DNA of 64,000 nt from NCBI RefSeq assembly GCF_030253575.1, contig NC_080557.1, positions 35,840,001-35,904,000 on the forward strand. Direction: 5' to 3'. Every line of letters begins with the position of its first letter. Position 1 is the first letter of the stretch. The translations under genes were made by a program, and so were the position numbers. Origin of the DNA: Rhododendron vialii. Its lineage: Eukaryota > Streptophyta > Magnoliopsida > Ericales > Ericaceae. The notes beneath the pieces were generated by a model. It was given only the letters and a program-made list of their open reading frames with translations. It was not told the origin of the DNA and made no database searches. Positions 47,830 to 59,815 of the stretch are shown here, piece by piece.

Positions 47830-49770
47830 AACCTAAGTTGCCCCTAATTCAGAACAAGAGAGGTATGAAAGTGCATCAATTTTAGGAAGAAGGGGTATTT
47901 TTGTCTGCAACACCATATCTTGGAAATTATTGTTTTCCTTCCCATGACTGGGCAATTCCGAAAAAGTGCTCCGTGAGTTGGGAATTTTTGGCCCCTCTTA
48001 CCACTGAAATGCAATTCCCCCCAACTTCTATAGCTTGATAATTGAGTCCTCACTTTTGTTTGCTCTTTGTAATTGTGTTGCTGTAATCTTTTTCCTGCAT
48101 TAGTTATATTATGTGCTTTCCAAATGAAAATGCACCAGTTAAAAGTTTTGAAGTGACATCCTCTGGTTTGGAGAGACGTTCTTGCGGTTTCGGTCATGAC
48201 TGATTACGTGACTAGATCAACAAAGAGAATTAATGTTGGTTATAGCCTAGGTTCCTTTCTAACAAATGGAAACAATTGTACAATATTACAATATGCTGAT
48301 GTTACAATGTATTACATCACATCGTTTTATAGTTCTATTTGAATTTTCAAACTATATATTGAGTGCATAAGTTGCATTCCCAATAATGCCTAATAGTATT
48401 GCTGTGACTATTCATCAAGTATGACGTGTTTGGATGTTAAAGAAGTGCCGCGGAAGTGTCTGGTTTTGCAAATTGAAAGTTTTAATTAAGACTGTCTTTT
48501 TGGAGTTGAGGGGTATCTGTGTCCCAGAAGGGTGTCCGACATGACACGCCTCGTCATTACAAGTGTCTCTATGCTTCTTAATTAGGTTGCTTCAGACGTT
48601 CAAGGCACCAACTGTTGGAGTGATACATTATTTCAACTTATAGCCTTTGCGGATATACGCTTACAATGATAAACCTCGGGAACTACCTGTCTGTCATGTG
48701 GCTATTTAAGATCTGAATTGATACTATAAAGATGGTATTGATTGATGAATGATATCTGAACTGGTTGGTATTTTGATTCGTTTCAATGATATGAAAAGTA
48801 ACTAGACCATTACCATAAGCCACAGGAAAACATCATAATCATACTTCACAGTTTTCCAAATGTGTCTCGAATTGTGTGAATGTTTTTATTTGGTTCAAGG
48901 AAAAGAACATTGGCAAATGAGGGTTGTTCCAGAACTGTTTAGCATTTTTTTTACCTCTACTGTTTTGGATCATGACTAAAGTAACATTAAAATGCGGACT
49001 TCCATTAATAATCCTGTTGTATCCTAAATTGAAGTATTGAACAATTACATTCTGTCAAATTCAAGTTGTGTATCACAACTCATATTGGACACCAAAATAG
49101 CACTTGTGGCTTAATAATTCAGAGATGGGATGGCAAGACAGGTACTGTCTTATCTGGAAATAAGGCTGGCATCTAATGATGTCAGTAGCTGGCTGCTGCT
49201 GTTTGGATTACTAGAGGCAAGTTTCTCCAAGCTAACTTAAAAATCTTTTCTAGACGATATTAGTTATTACATGGTTCTTCATGACATGCTTAGGCTACCA
49301 CTTAGGAATACAAGATGTAGACTGGGAAAATTGTCTGTAAATGTCTTTTACTCTGTCAATGCTCATTTCTTTATTAGTAGCTCGTTGTAAGTTTATTTTT
49401 CACATGTTACCTCACTATTATGGCCTAGTGGCATGCCCACTACTTTCTCGTGCGAAAGGTTGGGAGTTCAAAATCCCTCCCCACATAGTGATTGTTGATG
49501 GTCGTACATTATTGATTATTGTTATTCTGCTTGTCCTGCCAGAAAATTACTCATTTGAACAGATTGAACGTGAGAAATTTTCATGTAAAGTGTTTCTAGG
49601 CATCATGTTATATGGAGTATGTTATGTATACAAGAGTAAAATGCTGCCCAATGAAACAAGTAGATGAGTCTGCAGGAGGTCAAACATACCCAGTTGTATT
49701 TAACTACATGATGTAGAAGAACAATTCTAGGGATAGATTTATCTTCTCAAACATGATTTACTTCCAGGTT
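47830..49770. other. Intergenic region with one exon-like island
   Basis: Mostly AT-rich. An island at 49123-49216 is bounded by AG on the left and a GC-type donor (GAG|GCAAGT) on the right, open in one frame (VLSYLEIRLASNDVSSW). A tRNA-like box A/box B pair (tggcctagtggcatg at about 49422; gggagttcaaaatccc at about 49461-49476) suggests a SINE remnant. Confidence 0.35.
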
Positions 49771-49789
49771 TTGATGTTTTTGGGAGCAA

Positions 49790-50520
49790 GAGGGAGAGGG
49801 AGAGAGAGAGGAGCCGAGAGAAAGAGAGAGATCGAGAGGTGAGAGATGAGAGAGAGAAAGGAGTTGGGATTTTTAATCCCCTACACACACATCCTCACTT
49901 ATATACTAGCACCCATACAAATCACACTTACACTCCTTCAAATAACAATCCTAACACATTAACTCCAAATCAAATAAACTCAATAAATTTTACATTTTCC
50001 TCAAGTTCTAACATTTATAAAACTTTTAAATAATATCCGAAAAATATGGGTCCTTACACCCTTCCCTCCTTAAAGAAATTTCGTCCTCGAAATTTGCTAA
50101 ACCAAGCCCAGCCAAACATGCAACACATAGATACGCCTCAACCATAACACTATTCATCATGCAACAATTCGATAATTATGGAAATCTAAGTCAAACTCAC
50201 ATCGACCAAACCGAAGCAATTGCGGATATTTCTTTCTAACTTTGTCCTCCTTTTCCCACGTAGACTCGCACTAACGGTATCGTCTTACCCCTTCAAAACT
50301 TGATTACACAAATTTAGGATATGTATCGGATTCTCACCATGGACACGCTGACTTCTAACTCAAATTCGAACCGTTCTAACGCATGCGATGGATTCGATTC
50401 GTACTTTCTCAATATCTACACATAGAGCAAATCACAAATACCTAAAAGTTTCGGTGGCAATGCCAAACAGTATGCAATTTCGAAGCTTTTATTTATCGTG
50501 AAATTTCTATATACAATTAT
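49790..50520 (-). mobile_element. Truncated Ty3/Gypsy 3' junction
   Basis: On the minus strand AAATTTCGAGGACGAAATTT and a purine tract (50073-50059) lead directly into an LTR start TGTAAGGACCC (50058 downward). This junction is a hallmark of Tekay-type Ty3 elements. About 450 bp of internal sequence remain on the right and a few hundred bp of LTR on the left, ending near a GA-rich block. The left border is not clear. Confidence 0.65.
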
Positions 50521-50900
50521 CTATCCAAACACAAAGATCTTGCCTTTAAACGTGACCCGATAGTCCAATTGACTTTCCGAGACTTCCATCTTGAAGGTGC
50601 GGTGATCAAGGCGGGTATTTATTATTTGGAAACAACTCAAGGTCAAAGGATTGATTGTATTGTTGGTATCTCTGGGCAAGGAAAACACATGATTTATAGA
50701 CCTTTGCATGCTTTCCTCCAAGAGTATGATAATATTTTGCCTTTGAGTGCTGCGCTGGAATGGAACTTTAGATGTCAGCTCACAGCATGGTTAGATGGTA
50801 TCATCTATCATAGCCGTCGAGGTTTGGTATCTAACCTAGACCACAGAAAAACTCAGAGTATGGATTGCCCTTCAATATTTCAATTAATTGTGCTATAGTA
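50521..50900. other. Open sequence next to the Helitron replicase remnant
   Basis: The plus strand is open for 109 codons (50569-50898; FHLEGAVIKAGIYYLETTQG, ISGQGKHMIYRPLHAF). I do not recognise it. On the minus strand the Helitron-type frame seems to continue with stops. Only one of these can be the real coding sense. Confidence 0.25.
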
Positions 50901-51283
50901 TCATCCCTGAGCTTGTTTTTTTTACCTTTCCTGCTGGTGACTTCCTTTGTTGTGTCATAAAAGTAGAGCTGTACTTGGTTGGAAGGATAAAGACCATTGA
51001 TACAATGATAGATTTGACCTTGTGCTCGGAAAGTGTAGATGCCATTTGTTCGCTTGGCATACGTAGTATCTAGATGGACACCCATAGATGTAAATGCAAA
51101 GATATCATTGTATTGGTTTATGTACTGCCGAAAATGAATTGAATCTGGATTAGAACCAGAGTAAAGCTGCAGCAACTCAGGCAGAATAACATTTTCGTAA
51201 AGAGAAACTTCTCTACCAGAGCAACATAATTTTATGGTTTCATAGGGAAACTTTTTAGCTCTGCAAAATCTGCAAGGCTGCAT
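50831..51283 (-). pseudogene. Helitron Rep/helicase N-terminal fragment
   Basis: A 150-codon frame with the N-terminal pattern of plant Helitron replicase-helicases: CRFCRAKKFPYET, CCSGREVSL, a QYNDIFAFTSMGVHLD block, GIYTFRAQGQIYH and VQLYFYDTTKEV. The Rep HUH motif and the helicase domain are missing, and stops follow PYSEFFCGLG. It is a fragment of an autonomous Helitron, not a working gene. Confidence 0.8.
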
Positions 51284-54269
51284 TGATGGTAATCTTAATG
51301 TCTCAGTTGGTATTAAACGTTACTTTACAGCTGGCATTGGCATTAGAGTTCCAACTGCTACGCCTACATTCAATTTTTTAGAATTAGCAATAAGAATTTT
51401 AGAGGGAAAATTATTTATGGATTGCAAGTTAAAATGTGTACCTATGGAGATGTCGGATAGTATGCTCGTGTGAAAGTTTAGAGGTTAGTATGTTCAATCT
51501 CAAATGATATTGCAGATAGCTAAAAGTTTAATATAAGTGTGATAAGTTGCATACATGGTTCATGTTCCGTTGCAGTTGTTGAACTTGTTGCTATTGTTGG
51601 ACCAGGCATGGAAAGTGCAAAACAAGGGTAAACAATAAGTCAGTAAATTTAGAAATTTGGAAAAGCAACACATGGACTTCTCTAAAAAGCAAGTATATTG
51701 CAATATATATACAATGGTATGGACACAATGAATCACTTAGACTGGATACAATGTTCATACTGAGTACCTGGATACAACGTAGCTTCACCAAATCTTTAAG
51801 TAACCAAGAACGCTCATAATAGAAATTCAGAGCTCCACATATAGAATTCAAGTTTGATGTTGATAGTCATGCTAATTTTATCTCTAACATTTTTGTTGTA
51901 TTTCCCTTGTACATATTAGACAAGGATTTGGACTATGACGGTTTGGCTTCAGGACTAAAGGAAGCTCTTCAAAATGACAAATCTGATCATCTTCAGAAGT
52001 ACACTGGTATTTTTGCTTCCCTTTCAGCCTTTGACAATTCACTATCGATTTAGATGTGTTATTGCATGAATCTATGTCAAGAGTACTCTCTCTCCCATAT
52101 GCAACTGACAAAATGAGAATGGTAACTGCGATTGATAAAATTAGTCTCATGTTTTCCCATATTTTTCTATAGCCTAACATAGTGGAAGATTGGCTTGTGT
52201 TAGTCATCTAAGAAGGAACATGTGGCCTGTCTCGGCGGCGACATGCAATTGAAGATGAAACTAATTTTATATCACTTATACAATGTTCACTTTAACGAAG
52301 CTTTTGGTCATAACTTTTGCGTTGAAGATGTCTAAGCTTTGATATGTGCCTTTGCCTTTCGGCATATGAAACCAAGACGAATATAGCTTTGTGCTTAAAA
52401 CAAGTGTTCCCTGTACCCTTTTTCCCTTGTTAATCATGTTTGTATACCTTTCGAACAGGAAAATTGTTTGTAAGGTTCAAATAGAGCTTTTAAGGCTCTT
52501 AATCCAAAATTGCTACTGTAAATGTAAATTTCCCATTTTTGGGAGAGTTTGGATGGGTGATTTTGAAAACTTCTGCTTTGGTAATGAATGATTTTATTGT
52601 TAATAGTTTTAGTTCAAGCATGATATGCCATGTCCAAGCTGTCTGCTGTTACAGGTTTGTGGTTTCTGTTGCAGTGTGTAATGGAGAATCACGCTTCCCC
52701 GCTCAGGTAAATCTGATATATGCATTTTATACTTCATGCTTTTGGATGCTTGCAACTGACTATTTTTGTTTCTCCTTTCCAAATTAGGTGAGAATTCGTA
52801 TTAGGAAAAGTCTGCAAGGCCTTGGAGGAAGATCCTTTTGGGCCTGTCTTACACCACTATGATTGCCCCAAGTTCCGACTTGAGCTCTCTGTCCCAGAGG
52901 TACGAGGAAAATCAGTTCTACAATCATTTTTAGTAACTTTTGGTGGAAAATGATCTGCAGCTTTGCAATGTCTTTGATTAGCTTATTTGCTTCTATTCAG
53001 TAAAGTTCGAGTAGAAGAATTGGGAACACTGCATTATCTTGACAACTTGCAGAATAAGGAGCGATTTACTGAACAAGGGTACTCAATAACTTCCAAATTA
53101 GAAGTCAGTTTAGCAAATCAATTTACTTTTCCTACTTTTGTGCACATGGTTTACCATCTTAGGATATCTTATCGATGCTGTGTAGGTGGACAAAATGTCA
53201 AAATATACCTCAGCACGCATACAAAAATTGTGAATGAGGAAGTGCATTTTCTTTCCGTCACTGAAATGCAAGGTACATCGTTCACTCGAAAGGTACCTCA
53301 TATGCAAATGTTTAGCTTGGAAGGTACATCATTTCTCTTTTCTGAAAAGATATGTAAGGTGCATCGATTTTTTTGGCCATTCTTTCAGTTAGACTGGTCT
53401 ATGTTACAAATAGGATGATTTGTGTTCGAGGTTCAAGATCTCGACTCAGCTTTAGGTCTTCAAATAGCGACCCAAATTTCCCGTTTACCTCTTGTCTTGT
53501 AAGATCTGCTTCTCTTGGATTTAGTGGCAAAGAGTGCCTACGGTAGAACCCAAGTGTTTGGTGAGTAAGTGAAATAGCCTCACCTATTGCCCATCCAACC
53601 TTTTTCCCCACATTATAGTGGTATAATTGACATAATGCTATGAGTATGTTACAATATTGATATTGCAATGAAGTTACAGTTGATGATGGTGCTATGAATT
53701 CTTTGACTCTCCTTTGGCAAGTTCAAGTAATGTGGGACTAATTGGTGTTAATATTGTTAGCCTCTTTAATAGACCTATAAAACTTGCAGGTTGAACAAAC
53801 TGTGTTTGTGCGTGTATTTGATCTTTTTGGACTAATTAGAGGTGATATGTTATATTGACCTTCATTTTTGTTTCTTTGTAATGTTTAGTTCGTTCTGTTG
53901 TTCAGTCGTTCAGTCTAGGAGGGTGTAGTTTTTATTATTTTTTCAAAATATTGTGGTTCTTTCAGTTTTTTTATGTGGAGACTTTTTATCTTTTGGGATT
54001 TTGTTTTTACTGGTATGAAGTGATTTTGGAATGTAAATGGTTTACATTTGCGGACGTTACCCTTAGCATTTAAATGATAAGCATTATCATGCTATGTCTA
54101 CCATGTTAAAATGCGAACCATGTAGGCGGACTAAGTCTTGAATTTGTATTGTTGAAGGTATGTTTAGGTGATTTCCAGCTATCATTTAAATGGTAGTGCA
54201 GTGACTTAAGGAAAACAATTAGACACGTGAGCACTATATATTTTGATGCTTGCTATTCAATGCCGTTCA
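51284..54269 (+). other. Exon-like islands of an unrecognised gene
   Basis: Plus-strand islands with plausible splice borders lie at 51920-52006 (DLDYDGLASGLKEALQND), 52675-52706 (CNGESRFPAQ), 52788-52899 (KALEEDPFGPVLHHYDC, one base out of frame with the previous island) and 53001-53078 (VRVEELGTLHYLDNLQ). With 49123-49216 and 57763-57909 they could be exons of one gene, or its decayed copy. I do not recognise the family. Between islands I see nothing supported. Confidence 0.35.
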
Positions 54270-54605
54270 GCTAAATAAGCCACTTGGCTTATTTTTTTGT
54301 CCTTATTCAAATTTTTTTCGCATTTGTTAGTTTTCGTCAATTTTTTGAGGATTATTGCTCGTCATGGCGAAAGGAATCTAAAAAGTAAAAAATTACGATT
54401 GAAACACAATTTTTTTTAATAAAGACAAAAATAAGCCAATAAGCCAATTTTTTCGTCTTTATTAAAAAAAATTGGATTTCGATTGTCATTTTTTACTTTT
54501 TAGATTCCTCTTGTCATGAAGAAGCAATAATTCTCAAAAAATTGACAAAAAATTAACAAATGCAAAAAAAAATTCAATAATACTTAAATCAACCAAGACA
54601 GAGCT
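54270..54605. repeat. AT-rich foldback (family of 42.6 kb)
   Basis: Arms of about 150 bp pair with few mismatches: the left has gcatttgttagttttcg and aatctaaaaagtaaaaaatt, the right has their complements. The centre is near 54437. No clear target duplication. Members of the family lie at 42588-42905 and probably, more decayed, at 61985-62270. Confidence 0.75.
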
Positions 54606-54677
54606 AGAGAATTTATAGGTCAATGTAGGAGTGCAAATTCTTGCATTCAATAATACTTTTGAGTTAGGTTTGCGTCT

Positions 54678-57113
54678 TGTAACGATCCGGATTTTTGACC
54701 CAATTTTTTTTTAATACAAATTTATATTGTTAAATTTCTAATTCAATAATTAATTAGATTGAATAATTAAAATATATTATTTTGTGTATAATTGATATTA
54801 TTTGCACTATTGAATAAGATATGTATTTAAACTTTAGATATACAGGAAATCAGTGATTCATATTCATCTCCTATCTTTCCTATCTAAACCCTAAGTAGAA
54901 CTCTATTCAAACTAACTCTCCACTTCTCTATCTCTCATCCTATACATAAAAGCGTCCAGATACATTCTCACCATGTACATACATGCGTCCACATACATTA
55001 GAATTGAAAACCCCCCAAATGTAGCATTTGTCCCCTATCTTTTTATCATTATCAGTATCACTCTCCTTCCTCATTCCACCACTTCTACACTTATCCTCTC
55101 ACCTTCTCACTACTTTATTCTCTCTCATTATACATATCCACACAATCCGCAAATTGAACACCAGTATATTATTTTACTCTCAATTCTATTGTTGAGTCTA
55201 GAATAGAGAGAGAGATAGTTGTGGCTATAGGTGTGTGCACACCGTGAGTTTCGTGGGCACATCGCTGCTGCGGCCCTGTTGGAGTGCCGCCGGACGTTGC
55301 CTCGAGATTTCAGAACCACCACGGCGATCTATGGATACCGTACAACACTTATCCGAACTTAAAATCGCGTTTGAGGTAGTTTTCCGAAAACCCAAAACCT
55401 TTATCTGCATTTTAATGGAGTTACTTAGATTTAAAGTTTATTGAAGATGATGATTTGCTGTTAAATTGTTAATTTATTTTTAGTCCTGTTTATATTAAAA
55501 TTTAGTCCGGTTGTGCTGAAATGATTAGTGTTATACCCTGTGAAAATTTATGATCGTTTAACAAGTGTTTGATTGTGAAATTATTATTGATGTTGCACTG
55601 TTAATTTGTATTTGAGTGGATGTTTACGTGTTTAATAAATTATTGGAGTAGATAAATATTTATGAAATATTAACAAGAATATTTTACTAGTAAAAATTTA
55701 TTTAGATTGTAAACAAGAAATATTTTAGATTATATATTAGTTAATCTTTAACTCTAATAAATATTGACTAGAATAGCCTCGCATAATTTTGTTCTTATGA
55801 AAATCTCATATTAATATGTAATATAGTTAGTAAATACTAAATTTAGCAATAAGTATTTTCCAATAAAAATAATTAGTTTGTAAAATCTATGAATAATATG
55901 AAAGTTAAAGAAAATGTTTAAATAGTAGAAATGTTTTATAAAATTTCTAAATGAGAGAAATAGACTTAATTTTAAGTATAGTAATTAATTGTTTGACTGA
56001 ATATTATTTTGTTACTCGCATGATAAATTCTATGACATGATTAATTTTATCGCATGGTTATATGTTGTTAGTACTTTTAGTTGAAATGTTGAACCGTGTG
56101 ATATTTTGTTGTGGCTGTAGATTGGACAAATAGGTTCCCTGGGTGGTTACGAGTAGTGACTCATGTAGACGATATTAAGTAAATGGAAATTGATAAAGTG
56201 TTGGAAGTGTGATTGTGTGGATTGTGATTTGAGCCATGGTGATGGCAAGGGTAACCTATGGGGCCCTGTGTTGAAATGGGTTACCCGAGGGGCCCGGTGT
56301 TGTGACGCTAACGTATGATACGTCATGGGAAGTTTCTCTTCGAGGAAGAGAATGGGTCCCATGAGACGGTTATAGTTAGTGAGACGTTAATGTATGATAC
56401 GTCATGGAAAGTTTCTCTTGGAGAAAGAGAATGGGTCCCATGAGACGGTTATAGTTAGCGTGGGGTAATGGATGTCCGACCCTAATGTACGATACGTCAT
56501 GGGATGACTCGATCCTCCTGTTATGGTCTTAAGTGAGAACATACTCGGTACATAACTTAGATGCGCTCACCTAGGACCCTGGTGCAGGATAAGCAAGAGG
56601 AAGGGTGGACCCATGAGACGATTGTAGTTAGTGGATGTGGGAGGAAAGGATCTCGTGGAGATGATCCTTAGATTTCATGTAAGATGATGGATAGTAAAGA
56701 AAAAGACGATGTGTTATTATTTTGTACCTTCGGTGTATTATGAATTATTATATTGTTGATCTGCATATTGTGGTATTGGGTTTTAGGATTTCTACTTAGT
56801 GAATTATCACTCAGGATATGTTTGTATCCTGGCAAATCGTTTGCTTCGGCGTTCAATTTGCCAGAGTGTGCAGGATTCCACAGTGGAGCAGTTGATACAG
56901 GTGGGACCCCTGAAACGGAGTCTGGGCCAACATTGCTTGGAATTTCGTGTCAAAACTAGAGTCGCTCTGGAGTTGCTTTTGTTACATAGATTTTTGTATT
57001 ATTTTGAAATTGTAATTTTTGTATAAGGGTAAATAGGGGCCTAATAGTTTGTAAAATTCGGTGTATTTTAGGGTTAATGCTTCCAAAATCCCTTGAGAAA
57101 TCGGAGCGTTACA
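54678..57113. mobile_element. Solo LTR (2436 bp)
   Basis: It starts TGTAACGATCCGG and ends GGAGCGTTACA with the 5-bp duplication CGTCT at 54673-54677 and 57114-57118. The termini are Ty3 Tekay/Del-like. A diverged tandem pair of about 80 bp lies at about 56297-56460, each copy containing tatgatacgtcatgg and aatgggtcccatgagacgg; partial third copies follow. No coding domain. Confidence 0.9.
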
Positions 57114-57118
57114 CGTCT

Positions 57119-58075
57119 TGCTTTTCTATGTGCTTGCTTTATATTCTTGTTGATCTACCATGTATGCATTATCTCTAATTACTGATTATTATGCTTCTCT
57201 CCATTTCCTAGAACTGATTGATTTGTGCAATTTGATGCCCTGATCTCATCAGTTTTGTTTACTCTCCCAGAGTTTTATGATTCTATTATACAAGAGCTGG
57301 GCTTTCACATGTCATCATTTGTATTCTTTTGTCCATGATCTTAGAGTTTGATTAAGTAATAAGAAATTGAATGGCTCCAACAAGGCTGGGATGACCATTT
57401 TGAGAAGATGGGAAAATTTTAACATTAATGGTGTTCCTTATTATCAGTCTATAGGCACATTTATGGTAGTTTGCGAATTGCCATGTTTAATTATTTGACT
57501 AAGAGCACATAATAGCATAATGGGCATCGGGTTTGGAAAATTATTGCACTTGCAGAGGTCTTCCATTATAATTTGTACCTTGATGATGCATTTTGAGAAT
57601 TTATGGATTGGAACTTGTGATGGATTGGCTTTCAATGAAAAAATATTTTGTTTTACCTCCAGTTCAGTTATTAAGTTGTCTATCTTGAGTTCAAATGCCT
57701 TGTGAGAATGATAGAGGTTTTACTTTTCAATTTACGATTTCTGCATTCCTAATGTGTAATAGGTGGCACTTCTTGCAGCATGTGTGCGTTGGGGCTTGAA
57801 AGTTTTGTCTGCAACGGAAGCTGGCGCAAGAACTAACCCTGCAAAAATTAGTGTGGTTGATTTGAAAGAGTTAACAAATGACCCACTATCTCAAGCCATA
57901 ACTCTTTTGGTGTGCATGATTTGCTTTCTAAATACTTTTGAATCTGTGTACCTAACTACCATAGACTTTACTACAATCAAACTACTCTCCCATCTGTAAT
58001 TAAGGTAGGCAATATTTACATGTGCATCAGCTAGACTTTTTGCTGTCTTAAGCAATGTAATATACATTCATAACT
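57119..58075 (+). other. Intergenic or intronic region with one exon-like island
   Basis: The island at 57763-57909 is 49 codons, bounded by AG on the left and GT on the right, open throughout (VALLAACVRWGLKVLSATEA ... DLKELTNDPLSQAI). It looks like a real exon, but I cannot name the gene. The rest holds nothing supported. Confidence 0.35.
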
Positions 58076-58203
58076 CTTCTACTATCATTCCTACATTTCC
58101 GTCTTGACCATCAAAAACAACATTAATCTTTGCCTTGAAACAAAATAGTATATCCTCTTCAACGGACACATGATATTCGTGCTTTGCACGTGGCCGCACC
58201 TAG
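58076..58203 (+). mobile_element. Probable short Helitron or Helitron 3' end
   Basis: The right end reads CGTGC-TTT-GCACG (a hairpin) then TGGCCGCACCTAG followed by T, the Helitron 3' pattern. A possible 5' end TCTTCTACTAT lies at about 58076, but its left flank is C, not A, so the start is uncertain. Confidence 0.6.
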
Positions 58204-58545
58204 TACATACATACAAAAGGTCTGTTGCACTGGAAATTTGGGGCCTCCAGCTTTATTATGAATTGACCCCCCAAGTGATATCATGGCCCAATAATTTCGG
58301 TTAAAGGTTTAGTTTTAGTTTTAGTTTTGTTTTCAATCATTATTCTATTTCTTTCTCCAATTATTATCTTATTTTTTCAATTATTATTTTATCATCTCTC
58401 TTTATCTCTTTCCAATCATTACCCTTATATTCAATCATTACTCTATTTCTCTCTCCACTCACTACCAAAACTAAACTAAACTAAACTCTCAACCAAACAC
58501 AACCACTGTATTTGGGCTCAGCTCAAAGCAACCCAACCCAAACAA

Positions 58546-58925
58546 CAGAAAGTCTACACACACATACAATCTGTGCACAGATTGTGCACAGATTTTGTTG
58601 TGGGGCCCACCACGGGTCCCACACAAATCATCCGAACCGTTCATGAAATGTAAAATATTTTTTCAAGGGTCCCCGTAAAAAATAATCTCAATCCGATACC
58701 TATAGATACTCGATCCAATCGTATAACTTTTCATTATCCGAAAATCTGAATGAAAAGTTGATAGTTGGATGAAGTACATATAGGTATTGGATTGAGCTTA
58801 TTTTTTACGGGGACCCTTGAAAAAATGTTTTACATTTAATGAACGGCTTGGATGATTTGTGTGGGACCCGTGGTGGGCCCCACAACAAAATCTGTGCACA
58901 AAAATCTGTGTGGATAGCACAGCTC
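58546..58925. mobile_element. Foldback MITE, Mutator-like (380 bp)
   Basis: Inverted arms of about 170 bp contain tgtgcacagattttgttgtg, gggcccaccacgggtccc and ggggacccttgaaaaa, with complements on the other side. The 9-bp duplication CCCAAACAA flanks it at 58537-58545 and 58926-58934. Its length and inner phrases match the foldback at 43392-43772. Confidence 0.82.
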
Positions 58926-59669
58926 CCCAAACAAACCTATGTCGGATGTGCTTGAGTTCCCAGAGAACAAGTAATGTACCGATCGAAAGCTTCCAAACAG
59001 CTCTCTTGGCATCCCCAATTTATTTTGTTTCCAATTGGAGCGAAAATAATGCCTGAGTTAGGTTTTTATCGAACTTTATCGCGTTGGGTTGATTCTTCAG
59101 TTTTTTATAACGAGAGTGTCTAAAAGTTTAACCCAGAGTAGATATAATTAGGTACGTACAAATCCGCCCGACACGCACTTAAACTGATTGGATATCTATG
59201 TGAATGGAAATAGATCCTCCTACAGATCAAGAATAGTCAGTACTTGGGACCTTGTGGTACGGCAAAAATCGGTGAAGTACAAAGGAAGAGCAATACCCTT
59301 CTTCGACGAAAATCCTTTGACTACACATTCACATTGGTATTATCGCTTTGGAAGAAATTTCATGCATGTACATATAATGAACTCCATTATGCAGATGCAG
59401 CAGTAAAATAAGTTAAACTTCATAGTCAAACAAATTAGGATTGGCTTCTACAAAATACAGCGCCTATGAACGAATATGTTCATGTGAAGGTCAAGTCATC
59501 GATGTCCAACTCCAGAATTGATTGTTTATTTGTTTGTAATTTAACTACCAAGTTGTTGGTAACACCCGGCATTAGAATCATATCAACAAAACACAAGGCA
59601 ATATACTCTACATAGAGCTGGCATTAATTGCTTCATTTTATATTGTTTTGAACTTGCATTATACGAAGG

Positions 59670-59815
59670 CAGGATCCTTTGTGTCGAAAATTCTTGTGCC
59701 TCTATGCAGAGGGATTTTTCGGCCATTGGATTTAAAACATAAATCACACAATCCAACGGCCGAAAAACCTCTCGGCACAGAGACACATGGATTTTCGGAA
59801 TATCGGTCCCCATTG
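59670..59815. repeat. Foldback, about 145 bp
   Basis: The left arm (cttgtgcctctatgcagagg, then tttttcggccattggat) pairs with the right arm (atccaacggccgaaaaa, then cctctcggcacagagacac) around a loop at about 59735-59750. There are several mismatches and no clear duplication. Confidence 0.7.

Noticed and set aside
51884-52207. Minus-strand frame with signal-peptide-like start (MRLILSIAVTILILSVAYG) and six or more Cys, like a small secreted protein
   Set aside because: The plus strand of the same stretch has an exon-like island with proper splice borders at 51920-52006, and the Cys spacing fits no family I know. It is probably a shadow.
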